A DNA stretch of 14,792 bases from Pavlovales sp. CCMP2436 (taxonomy: Eukaryota; Haptophyta; Pavlovophyceae; Pavlovales), in contig MU631323.1 of NCBI GenBank assembly GCA_026770615.1, positions 395,449 through 410,240 of the forward strand, written 5' to 3'. The notes beneath the pieces were generated by a model. That model saw only the letters and a program-made list of their open reading frames with translations, searched no databases and was not told where the DNA came from. A program made the position numbers and the translations under genes. Below, piece by piece: positions 6,446-14,792 of this stretch (its first letter is position 1; each line of letters starts with the position of its first letter).

Positions 6446-6487
6446 ATTCAGAACAGTTAGAGGATAGATTCAATCCCTATCAGTGAG
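6446..6487 (-). repeat. Dispersed 43-bp motif, copy C'
   Basis: On the minus strand it reads CTCACTGATAGGGATTGAAT, then CTATCCTCTAACTGTTCTG and AAT, resembling copy C at its start and B' at its end. Confidence 0.7.
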
Positions 6488-6652
6488 TATATGTCATACC
6501 GTGCAGTGCAAATATATAAATTATAATATGATTATTCCTCACGACGTCACTCTCGATCTCGAGTGAATCCGCCGAGGGTTTTTTGGCGCGAGCCTATGGG
6601 GTCAACAAGTGGACAGACGGGACGGCTAGACTGGAGTCACGCGCCGCGCCCG

Positions 6653-7009
6653 TCACTCGCCCAGCGCGATCCACTCGCCGGTGAAATCGAGGCGGGTGAG
6701 CAGCACGTGCAACGGCGCGGCGAGGTCACTTCCCGCGATCTCGTGCGCGGCCGCCGCGACGAAGCGCGTGTGCTGCCTGAGCGTCGAGCACGCAACCTGC
6801 ATCGACGCGCACGATTCGGCCGACAAGAGCCCGAGCGCGGCCTCGGCGCTTGCCCGCTCATCCGCCTGCGTGATCAGCGCGAAGAGCGCGTGCAGCACCT
6901 CGTGCAGCGCCACCGCGTCGGTCGCAAGCAGGCAGCCGCTCAGGATCGCGTCGAGGTACCTAATATATTATACATTATACATTATATATTATATAATATT
7001 ATATAATAT

Positions 7010-7058
<49 letters not shown>

Positions 7059-10000
7059 TTTGTGTGTGTACGTATGTGTGTGTGCGTGTGTGTGTTGTTG
7101 CAATTGTAATAATTAATCTATACCGCCTGTGCGCGAGGCACAGCCCGTCGACCGTCGGCTCGTGCCGCGCGTGCAGCGCAGCGCGCAGCTCGCTCCACGC
7201 GCCCTCGCACGCCTCGGTGCCCATGTGCGCGGCGAGCGCGTTGAGGAAGTGGCGCGCCTCGTGCGTAAAGAGGTGCAGCAGGTGCCGCTCGTGCGTCAGA
7301 TGGCCGCTCGAGCGCGGCGCGGTGCGGCGCGCCCTAGCGGTGAGCGCCAGGCGCTCGAGCGCGAGCAGGCACAGCCGGATGCGCAGCCGCAGCCGGAAGA
7401 CGCGGTTGTAGTCGCCGATGCACCGCACGTCGACCACCGAAAGCAGCGCCGGCTCGAGCTCGAAGGAGAGGCGCAGTCGGTCGGGCGCGCCCGCGGCGGT
7501 GAGGCGGCCGCTCACGGCCCCGCTGCCGCTGCCGGCGTCCGCGTGCAGCCGCAGCCGCTGCGCCGACTGCCGCGCGCTGCCGCCGGCCTGCTGCGCCGCG
7601 CGCTCGAGCCAGAGCGCGAGCACGCCCTCATCCACCGCCGCGCGCCCGCCGCCCGCGAGCAGGGCCGCGTGCAGCTGCTCCGCGAGCGCGGAGAGGAACA
7701 CACCGTCGCGGCCGAGGGCGAGCATCTGCAGCTCCTGCAGCCGGCTCTCCAGCGCGAGCTCCTGCGAGCGGGGCGCAAGGGGGTGGGGGGTGGGGGGTTG
7801 AGGGGGCGAGGAGGTAAGGGGGTACGGTGGGGGGGGGGTTGAGAGGGGGGGGAGGCGCACCTGCGTACTCCACCTCACGCAATAAATTCAAGGAGTGGGG
7901 GAGGTGGGGATGGGGACGGGGGTGGGGGGTTGAGGGGGCGAGGAGGTAAGGGGGTACGGTGGGGGGGGGGTTGAGGGGGGGGAGGGGTGATGGGGGTGTG
8001 TGTGTGTGCTCGGCTGCTGCGAGTGCTGCCGCGAGCGCGGCGGGCGGTGCGTCGCGGTGGGCGCGCACGTCGAGCAGCACGCCGACGGCCGCGGCGTTGA
8101 GAATCTTGCTCTGCACGGCGAGCGGGCGGAGGATCACTTCGCGCACCAGCACGCGTACGGGCACCACCTCGTTTCCCACCGCCCGCTCGCGCCCCTCCGC
8201 GCCCGCGCCCCACCGCCCCTCGTACGACTGCAAGGAGCCGTCGCCGCGCGCGTGCGCGGCCACGCTCGCCGCCGCCCGGTTGAGCAGCGCCACCTCGCGC
8301 TCAAACGGGTCGCCGTCCACCTCGCCAAGCTCGCCGCGCATCAGCAGTGCCGCGCGCGTGCGTGCGAGCGCGCGCGCGCCTACCGGCGCCTGCGCACCGC
8401 CCGTGGCGCGCGTTTGCGCGCCGCTCAGCCGCCTCAGCGTGGGCGAGGCGCCGGCTGCGAGCTGGCGGGACGGGGAGCGCGGCGGCGTCGCGCCCGCCGC
8501 CCCCCCCTCGGCCGGCTTGCCCTCGGCCTCGGTTCCACGCGCGTCGAGCACCACCGTGATCTCCTCGAAGGCGCCCACCACCTCGGCCACCGCGCGCGCC
8601 TGCGCGCCGTCGTCGTCGTCCGCCGCGACCTCGGCCGCCCCGCGCGGCAGCACACGCGCGGCGGCGCGCGCGAGCCCGTGCGCAAGCGCGGCCCCGCGCG
8701 CGCTGGCGGTCCCGGCGGCCCCGGCCGCACCGTCGGCACCGCCCGCGAGCAGCAGCTCGAACAGCGGCCCGTCGGCGCCCGCGCCCACCTCCGCGTCCTC
8801 CTCCTCCCACTCGTCCTCCTCCTCCCCGTCCCCGGCGGCAAAGGCGGCCTGCTCGATCGCCGCGAACGCGGCCGCCGCGAGCATGCGGCTCCGCTCGGCC
8901 TGCGCCGCCTCGTGCTCCGCACGCGCGCTCGCCTCGACTGACGCACGCGCCGCGGCGAGCGCTGCCGCCTGCGCGTCTGCCGCCGCCGCCGCCGCCGACG
9001 CCGTCGCCTCCGCCTCGGCCCGCGCCTGCGCGCCCGCGTCCGCACCCGCCTCGCCCGTCGCGGTGGCGAGCCGCGCGTCGAGCGCGGCGATGCGCGCGGC
9101 GTAGTACCGCTCGAGCTCCCCGCGCGCCGCGGCGGTCAGCGCCGCAAGCAGCTCGGGCGCGAGCACGGCACTCAGGTCCGTAGCCAGTGACGTCGCGCCG
9201 GGCGCACGCGCCTCGGCCGCCGCGGCCGCGCGCGCCGCCACCGCCTCGGCCGACTGCGCGCCGAGCGCGGCGGCGAGCGCGCGCTGCGCGTTGCGCAGCG
9301 CGGCGCGGCGCGCGGCCTCGCGCGCGCGCTCGGCGGCGCGCGCGGCAGCGCGCTGCGCGGACGCGCGCGCGGCGAGCGCGCGCGCCTCGTCCACGGCCGC
9401 CTGCCGCGCCGCCGCGAGGTGCGCGGCGTGCGCAGCGGCCGCCACGTACTGCGCGCGCGCGTACGCGGCCAGCGCGCGCCGGTGCGCGCGCAGCTCGGCG
9501 TGCGTGGCGCACAGGCGCATCGACGGCGGCGGCGCGCCGGTCGCGGCGCGCGCGCTCGCAGCGGCCGAGGCGCCAAGAGTGGCGAGCGAGGCGCGCTCGA
9601 CGCGCGCGGCGCCGAGCAGCGCGCGCGCGTGCGCGGACTGCTGCAGCAGCGGGCGCAGCGCGGCCGCGACGAAGGCGGGCATCGGCAGCGCCTCGGCGCG
9701 CGCGGCCGCAGCGGCCGCGCGGCTGCCCTCGCCGCTTGGCTCGGGCGCGACCCCGAGGCCGGCGGCCGCGGCGAGGGCGGCGGCCGCGGCGCCGCCGGCG
9801 GCGCCGACGCCAAAGGAGGCGGCGCGCAGCGCCTCGGCCCACGGCGTGGCCGCCGCGCGGAAGAGCATCGAGACGAGCGCGCTGCCAAGCGCGTCTGCCT
9901 CCGCCTCGGCCACCGTCAGCTGCGCGTACAGCCCGTCAAGCACTTCCGCCGCGCCGCGCAGCCGCGGCCCCCCCGCGGCCGCCTCGCCACCGCCGCCGCC

Positions 10001-11443
10001 CCCGACGGTGGCCGCGCCGTCCTTGGCTGCGTCGTACAGCGCCACCGTGCGCAGCAGGCGCGCGGTGCGGCAAAGCAGCTGCTGCAGCGCGTGCGCGCGC
10101 GCCTGGAAGCCGAGGAGGGTCGGCCCCGGCTCGGCCCCGCGGCCCAGCTCGCCGGCCACGCCGGCGACGCCGCCCTCCGCCGTCTCCTCGCCGCCAGCGT
10201 CGGCGCGCCCCTCGAGCGCGCAGGCCGCGCGGCCGAGCCACTCGAGCACCGCGCCCGCCGCGCCACCGAGCGCCCGGTGGACCGCCGCGTCGGCGCCCGT
10301 CGCGGCGCGGAGCGCGGCCGCGATCGCGGCGCACTCGCGCGCGCACGTGCCGGCGTGCGCGGCGGTGACGAGCACGGCGCGCGTGGCGCCCGCCGAGGCG
10401 GAGGGCAGCCGTGCGAACGGCGAGGGCGCGAGCCCGTGCCCGCCGCGACCGCCCGCCCCGCGCACGGGGCGGGCAGCGGCGAACGCGACCGATACCTCGC
10501 CACGCAGCGCGCGCGCCGCGCACGCCACAAGCGTCGGCTCGTGCTGCAGCGCGCGGCCGGCGGCGCGCGCGCCCCTGGGGAGCGAGCGTGCGCGCAGCTG
10601 CGCCGAGTACCACGCGAGCGGCGCGTACCAGCCGTCAAAGTGTCGCCACGCGCAGAGGTCCGTCACGAATGCGGCGCGTGGCAGCCGCGCGGGGCGCTGG
10701 AGCGCGCCCCGCGCGCCATACCTTGAGCGCGGCGTGAGGTGGGCGGGCGGGCGCTTCGCCGCGGCCGCCCCCTCGCCGCCGTGGCCGCCACCGGCAGCTG
10801 GCCTGTGCGCAGTCGCCAAGCTAAGCGTGGGCGGTTGCGGCGCGCCGAATGCGGCGCGTGCGTGCCGCTCGGGCGAGTCGCCTGGGCTCCCACCCCACCT
10901 CGCGGGTCGCGGCTGCGGCTCGAGGCCGAAGAAGGCTGCGCCGGCGCCGGGCTGCAGCGCGCGCACGAACCCACCGCCATCCGAGGTGGCGTTCCCGATG
11001 GCGTCTGCGCGCGTCGAGAAGAAGCGCGCGGCTTTCTCGAGGCGCGCGCACGCCTCGGGCGCGATGTGCGGCGGGACCGACGGCTCGGCCTGCTGGCGCA
11101 TGAGCGTCCTTACGAGCGGCGCCGGAGGGGCGGAGGGCGCGCTCCCGGCGAGCGCGAGGATCATGGCCACGCCCGGCGGAATCGACGTGCTGCCACTCTC
11201 GGGCGCGCGCGCGCAAAGCTCGGCGATGTACGCGCGCGATCGCAGGCAGCCGAGCGTGTTTGTGTGCCCGCGTTCGTAGCACCCGCTGCAATCGTAGCAC
11301 AGCAGCAGCTCGAAAGCGCGAGCGCGCAGGCGAGCACGCGCGCGTGCGTCGGCGGGTGCCTTGCCCATCGCCGCTTCGACCAGCGCACCTATCAGCGCCG
11401 GGACGGAGCCTTCGGCCCGCTCTGTGCCTTTGGCCCGCTCCAT
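6653..11443 (-). CDS. Gamma-tubulin complex component, GCP6-like (three exons)
   Basis: GCP proteins assemble the gamma-tubulin ring complex that nucleates microtubules at organising centres. I model exons 11443-8069, 7761-7124 and 6959-6653 (3,375 + 638 + 307 nt), giving 1,439 aa ending at TGA 6655-6653. The ATG at 11443 is the first after an in-frame TGA at 11452-11450. An N-terminal Spc97/Spc98-type helical region lies at about 255-620, with a Cys cluster CYDCSGC at 49-55. An Ala/Arg/Glu-rich probable coiled coil spans about 640-870, followed by an acidic EEEDEWEEEDAE patch at 874-885. The C-terminal grip2-type region (about 1090-1439) has REVILRPLAVQSKILN, LALGRDGVFLSALAEQL, DYNRVFRLRLRI, HEARHFLNALAAHM and HRRYLDAILSGCLL. 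The long insertion between the two grip domains is typical of GCP6; GCP5 is the alternative. Both splices restore the conserved domain. Codon use is extremely GC-biased. Confidence 0.85.
6960..7123 (-). other. Intron 2 of the GCP6-like gene (phase 2)
   Basis: The donor GTATAG follows ...CACAGGCG and the acceptor TATTAG precedes GTACCTCGAC. Splicing joins CG to G, giving AHRR-YLDAIL, the expected continuous helix of the C-terminal GCP domain. The intron is AT-rich and ends in a TA microsatellite, in strong contrast to its GC-rich exons. Confidence 0.85.
6961..7094. repeat. TA and TG microsatellite block inside intron 2
   Basis: 6961-7057 is nearly pure TA/TTA/TACA repeats, including a TA run of about 30 bases at 7025-7051. 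7061-7094 is TG/TGCG repeats. The block occupies most of the intron and is likely length-polymorphic. Confidence 0.9.
7762..8068 (-). other. Intron 1 of the GCP6-like gene (phase 0), C-rich and internally duplicated
   Basis: The donor GTGCGC follows codon 1125 (...GVLLD); the acceptor CTCGCAG precedes GAGCTCGCGCTG. The joined sequence GVLLD-ELALESRLQELQMLALGRDG keeps the residue spacing I recall for the equivalent GCP helix. The 307-nt intron is almost entirely C/T on the sense strand. It contains two copies of a about 70-bp C-rich block offset by 132 bp. Reading through would continue a proline-rich frame and then leave the conserved domain frame, which supports removal. Confidence 0.8.
7783..7986. 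repeat. Duplicated G/C-rich block, two copies offset by 132 bp
   Basis: On the plus strand, GTGGGGGGTTGAGGGGGCGA and the following GGAGGTAAGGGGGTACGGTG occur at about 7789-7830 and again at about 7921-7962, with near-identical G-run flanks. About 60 bp of unrelated sequence (7855-7914) separates them. Multiple G runs make the plus strand quadruplex-prone. Confidence 0.9.
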
Positions 11444-11454
11444 CGCACTTCAAG

Positions 11455-11472
11455 TCAGGGTGTTCCCGCCAT
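11455..11472 (-). promoter_or_regulatory. Possible upstream ORF before the GCP6-like start
   Basis: ATG at 11472-11470 opens a five-residue frame (MAGTP) ending at TGA 11457-11455, 11 bases before the main ATG and in another frame. If the transcript begins upstream of 11472, scanning ribosomes would meet it first and could lower translation. The transcription start is unknown. Confidence 0.3.
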
Positions 11473-11796
11473 GCTGAACCGCCTTTTTTAGCGTCCTCTA
11501 CGCCCGCTCCCCTGGGGGGGTTAAAGGCGCCTATACTCCGAGGGCTGAGGCGAGGCAATCATCTGAAGTGTTCGCCGACAGTTGAGCGAGTACAGAATCC
11601 CACGAAGAAGTGGACATTGTTTGCCCCTGCGCGCCAAGTGTCGATAACAGTCGTCGAACAGAGCCCTCGTTCCTTGACGGCCGGAGCCCGCTTCGTGTAC
11701 CTCTCATGTACTGTATGTACCTCTCGGGTCAACTGACACAGGAAAGTTAGTTATGATAACGCCGACACTTGAAGGTTAGTTATTGCTTCCTTTCAG
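11473..11796. other. Upstream intergenic region of the GCP6-like gene
   Basis: This region must hold the promoter of the minus-strand gene if the first exon is as modelled, but I see no clear TATA box or initiator. Small direct repeats occur: GTACCTCTC at about 11697 and 11716, and A(A/G)GTTAGTTAT at about 11744 and 11773. No protein-like frame. Confidence 0.4.
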
Positions 11797-12222
11797 TCCC
11801 GGGAGGTAATTTGGACCGGGAGGTATTTGGACCACAGCCTGCGCTAGCGTAGAACGCCCTGGTGGCCGTGGGCCAAGCCGCCATCTAGTGGCAATCGAAG
11901 ATACGTCCGATCTGATGGTCACTACGCGACGGTCACCCGTGGTGCGAGCCTCCTCCGCGATCGGCGCACGTCTCCGGGTCGTCATGCTCGCGCGCGGCCT
12001 CTCTGCGCCGGCTCCGCGCCACTTGAGCGAGCGCAGAACGCTGATAACGGGTCGTGCGGGCCAAGAGGTCATCGGATGGCCATTGACGATGCGGCCGATC
12101 TGATGGTTACAGCGCGACGCCCACCCGTCGTGCGAACCTTTTCCGCGATCGGCACACGCCCCCGAGTCATCGCCCGCGCGCGCGGCCACTCCGCGCCGTT
12201 CCGGTCCAACTACCTCCTGAGC
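11797..12222. mobile_element. 188-bp tandem duplication framed by imperfect inverted ends
   Basis: A diverged unit of about 188 bp is present twice (about 11838-12025 and 12026-12213). Aligned landmarks are CCGATCTGATGGT at 11907 and 12095, and CCGCGATCGGC at 11957 and 12147. The pair is framed by GGGAGGTAATTTGGACCGG at about 11800 and the inverted GGTCCAACTACCTCCTGAG near 12203-12221. The left end holds a second partial copy of GGGAGGTATTTGGACC. Possible TCAG flanks occur on both sides. The period is not a multiple of three, so open frames here are not repeat-encoded protein. It could be a degenerate non-autonomous element. Confidence 0.5.
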
Positions 12223-12421
12223 GTCAGCTGGTCGAAAAACGCCGATGCAAGTTGCGGACGATCGGCTTGGCCGATGCTGAAGTTAAAGGCATCGCTGTAC
12301 TCCAAAATAAACGGGTCCGGGTCGTACAAGGGCTTGGAAACCTTCGGGGGCTTTTCGGTTATTGATATTGTCAGTCGACATTTTTTGGGACACAATTATT
12401 ATTGGTAAAAAATTTAAATGA
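12223..12421. other. Spacer before the reverse transcriptase remnant
   Basis: Mixed sequence becoming AT-rich at 12355-12420. No coding sense in frame with the reverse transcriptase, whose frame is closed by TGA at 12419-12421. This is consistent with a 5'-truncated insertion starting about 12422. Confidence 0.45.
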
Positions 12422-14792
12422 TGCGCGGCGGAGGCTCAGCAGCGCAGCAGCCGGGCGCTCCCGTCCAGCCAACCCCGAGCGAGACATCAAGGTGGCCGTC
12501 GCCTTCTCGCTAAGGGCAATTTCTCCGACGCCGCAAAGCTGCTTCAGAGCCACGGCCTCGCTGACATCGCGGACCCGGCCGTGCTCCAGCAGATGCTCGC
12601 CAAGCATCCGCCCAGGAGGTCCCCCATGCCAGCGGTCATCCCGGGCTTAGACACCACCAACCGTCTCGTTGTCGGCGTCACGGAGATGGAGGAGGCATAC
12701 CGAGGACTCAAGACCGACAAGGCACATGGTGCCTCGCCCTGGCGATACGAGTACCTCGTCCCACTCGCCCCGACGGAGCCTTTCGTGGGCGACGCTGCAC
12801 GCCACGTGCTCGGGTCGCACGCCTGGCTGGCATCATCCTTCGCCAACGGCGATCTGCCCCCGTGGTTCTACTTCGTCTTCTGCGCCGCACGGTGCGTGCC
12901 ACTCCGCAAGTGTGCGGTCCAGGCCGGCGTCACGGAGTCTGCGCTGCCAATCGGCATCTCGTGCGCGCTGAGACGGGGTCTCACCAAGGGAGTCTTCCTC
13001 AACAAGGGCCTTCGCGGCGAGATCGAGGACTACCTCTTCCCGCAGCAGCTGGGAGTGCTCGTCTCGGCAGGCGGGACGAAGCTCATCTTTGGCGTGCGCG
13101 AGCTCCTCGAGAACCCCAGCTTCTGCATCGCCGGCTCCGACATCTACAACGCGTTCAACGAGGGCGACCGCGCAGAGATGGTGGCGCGCACCCTCGCCAG
13201 CTCCTCCGGCCTTGCCCCGCTCGCACGCCTCTTCTACGCCACGCTTGCCCCCAAGTACCTCATCTTTGTCAGCGGCAAAGGTGGCGGCTTGACGCCCATG
13301 GGTAGGGACGGCGAGACGGGTGTCGCCTAAGGGTCGGTGGAGGGCGGAGTCGCCTTCGCGATCTCCATCCACCCCGAGCTACAGGTGCTGGACGCAGAGC
13401 TGCGGCCATACGGTGGGGGCGCTCGGGCCGGCCACTACGATGTACGGGCGGTCGGCCCGCCTCATATCGTCTTCCCGGCGATGCAGCGCTTCCATGACGC
13501 GCTCTTCGCGCGGCTCGGCCTCGTCGTGCAACCGGCCAAGTGCGAGTGCTGGATCGATGAGGCCCACATCGATTCCCTCGATACCCACCGCGGCCTGGTG
13601 ACGCGCAGCCACCTACTCGACGGCGTGCCTCCGTACTACGGCGTCATGTGCTACGGCATCCCCATCGGGTCGGAGGAGTACATCAAGCTTGCCCTTGCTG
13701 GCAAGTGTGACGAGATCGCATGCATCTCAACCAAGCTAATCACTTCGCTCAGCTCGTCACACGAGCAACAGCTCTGGCTCTTGACCCTCTTCTCCACGGC
13801 GCGCAAATTCAAAGACTTTGCGTGGCACTGCTACCCGGACCACTCGCGCGAGGCATGCACCCGCTTCGACGCGATCATCCACGCGCAGGCGACGCACGCG
13901 CTAGGAGTCACGACGATCAGTTCGCGACCGCCCGCCTCGCGCTTCTCCGCCGCTACCGTGGCGCCGGACTTCGGCGAATGGTCGACATCGCGCCGGCCGC
14001 CTTCTGTGACGCCATGGTGCAGGCGGTGCCAGCCTTTCTCGATGTGTGGGCCGACGCGACCAACCCGGCCAGCGGCGTCACGCAGCGCGGGATGCTCGAG
14101 CTGCCGCAGATCGAGCGCACGGTGGGGCGGAACTTCTTTGTGGACATGCAGCAGCGCGGCTGGCGCGCGTACCAACTGCCGTCTTCCGGGGCAGGCTCTC
14201 TGCCACCGCTGCTACAGGGACAGGCCTTCCGCCGCTGCTGGTTGCTGCTGCAGCAGGAGGCCGGCATCGCCACAGGAGCGGGGCCCAACGGAGATCGGCC
14301 AACCTCCGTGCTCCACCTACCTCCAGAGGAAGCATGGCCGACGGCGCGCAGGAGTGCCGGCAGGCTGTGCCTCAACATGTAGAAGGACCTCACCGACGAC
14401 CTGGAGGCTCACCGGTACGACGTGCTCAAGATGCAGATCAACGCGCGACACCGCAGCGATCGCGCCGTACACCTCTTCAGGAGCCTCGATCGCAACAGCT
14501 CCGCCTGGGTCGCTGCATTACCGGGCGGCTACGGGCTCTGCAACACCGGCGAGAGGGTGGAGATCAACGCGCGCTTCTTCGGCGTCCAGAGCCCCATCTG
14601 CGCCGGCCTCGTCGCGCGCGGCGCGCGGCTCTTCGGCCACCTCATCGACGCGTTCGGAGACAACCTCGTCGCAGCCACGGACGCAGGCGTCACCGGCGGC
14701 CACATCGCCAAGCTCCAGCACGACCCGATCCTCGCCCTCCTCGCAGAGTTCGCGAGGTCTGTGGGTGCGTTCGCGCGCACCGAGGTTGGAGA
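12422..14792 (+). pseudogene. Non-LTR-like reverse transcriptase, inactivated and 5' truncated; runs off the window
   Basis: Coding sense opens at 12422 (LLAKGNFSDAAKLLQSHGLA, DPAVLQQMLAKHPP), the segment that precedes the RT fold in this family. The finger region follows (LKTDKAHGASPWRYEYLVPL; CALRRGLTKGVFLNKG). Motif A is SDIYNAFNEG, with its Asp codon at 13139-13141. Motif B should read G-V-x-Q-G-x3-G; a TAA at 13328-13330 replaces the expected Gln. Motif C reads AGHYDVRAVGPP, with only one Asp of the normal pair. Thumb-like sequence continues (HPELQVLDAEL; GLVVQPAKCECWI). A frameshift near 13900-13920 moves the sense to another frame (DDQFATARLALLRRY; MVDIAPAAFC). A TAG at 14380-14382 interrupts it, then sense resumes (KDLTDDLEAHR; SAWVAALPGGYGL) to the end. 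No endonuclease or RNase H domain is visible. Copying of the whole element is therefore not possible from this copy. Confidence 0.8.

Noticed and set aside
7628..7761. Read-through of exon 1 to the stop at 7628
   Set aside because: It would add a proline-rich repeat and then run out of frame against the conserved GCP C-terminal region; removing 7762-8068 as an intron restores the domain.
9291..11279. A 662-codon open frame on the plus strand, and others of 200-500 codons within 7100-11500
   Set aside because: They are Ala/Arg/Pro/Ser-rich mirror frames of the GC-rich GCP6-like exon. None has ordered domain signatures, and the minus frame explains the region including its splice junctions.
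11776..12189. 137-codon minus-strand frame
   Set aside because: It spans the 188-bp tandem duplication, whose period is not a multiple of three. The two units are read in different frames, so a real repeat protein is unlikely.

Overview
This window looks like nuclear DNA from a unicellular eukaryote. The main gene is interrupted by two GT-AG introns. Its exons are extremely GC-rich and alanine-rich, while the flanks are AT-rich and full of degenerate mobile-element debris. This resembles high-GC microalgal genomes; a haptophyte-like alga is my best guess, but it is an inference and no single sequence proves it. I found no bacterial operon structure, rRNA, tRNA or CRISPR array.

Layout. Positions 1-1040 (minus strand) hold an ORF with an OTU-type cysteine-protease signature and a perfect 3 x 42 bp tandem repeat. 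The ORF is cut by a stop at the window edge, and its 5' end looks like a splice acceptor. Positions 1083-2093 (plus) hold a decayed coiled-coil gene whose coding sense hops between frames. Positions 2100-6490 contain no convincing intact gene. They hold a mosaic of repeats: a 125-bp repeat present in inverted copies 3.3 kb apart, a dispersed 43-bp motif in at least four copies, several fold-back elements, an AT-rich hairpin, an 18-bp GC-rich minisatellite, a zinc-finger-like fragment, a clean 167-bp TA-flanked MITE, and a G-run tract.

Positions 6653-11443 (minus) hold the one gene I would call intact. It encodes a gamma-tubulin complex component of the GCP6 type. I model three exons (11443-8069, 7761-7124, 6959-6653), 4,320 nt in total, 1,439 aa. 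The large intron is C-rich, internally duplicated, and carries a possible zero-length (recursive) splice site. Upstream, 11797-12222 is a 188-bp tandem duplication framed by imperfect inverted ends. From 12422 to the window end (plus) lies a non-LTR-like reverse transcriptase copy. It carries two in-frame stops and one frameshift. One stop sits exactly in motif B, and one of the paired motif C aspartates is missing.

Functionally there is one probable host gene (microtubule nucleation) surrounded by dead or non-autonomous mobile elements. I see no evidence of an operon or defence system. The most novel features are the composite intron and the dispersed 43-bp motif family. All gene identities come from reading translated sequence by eye; no database search was run.
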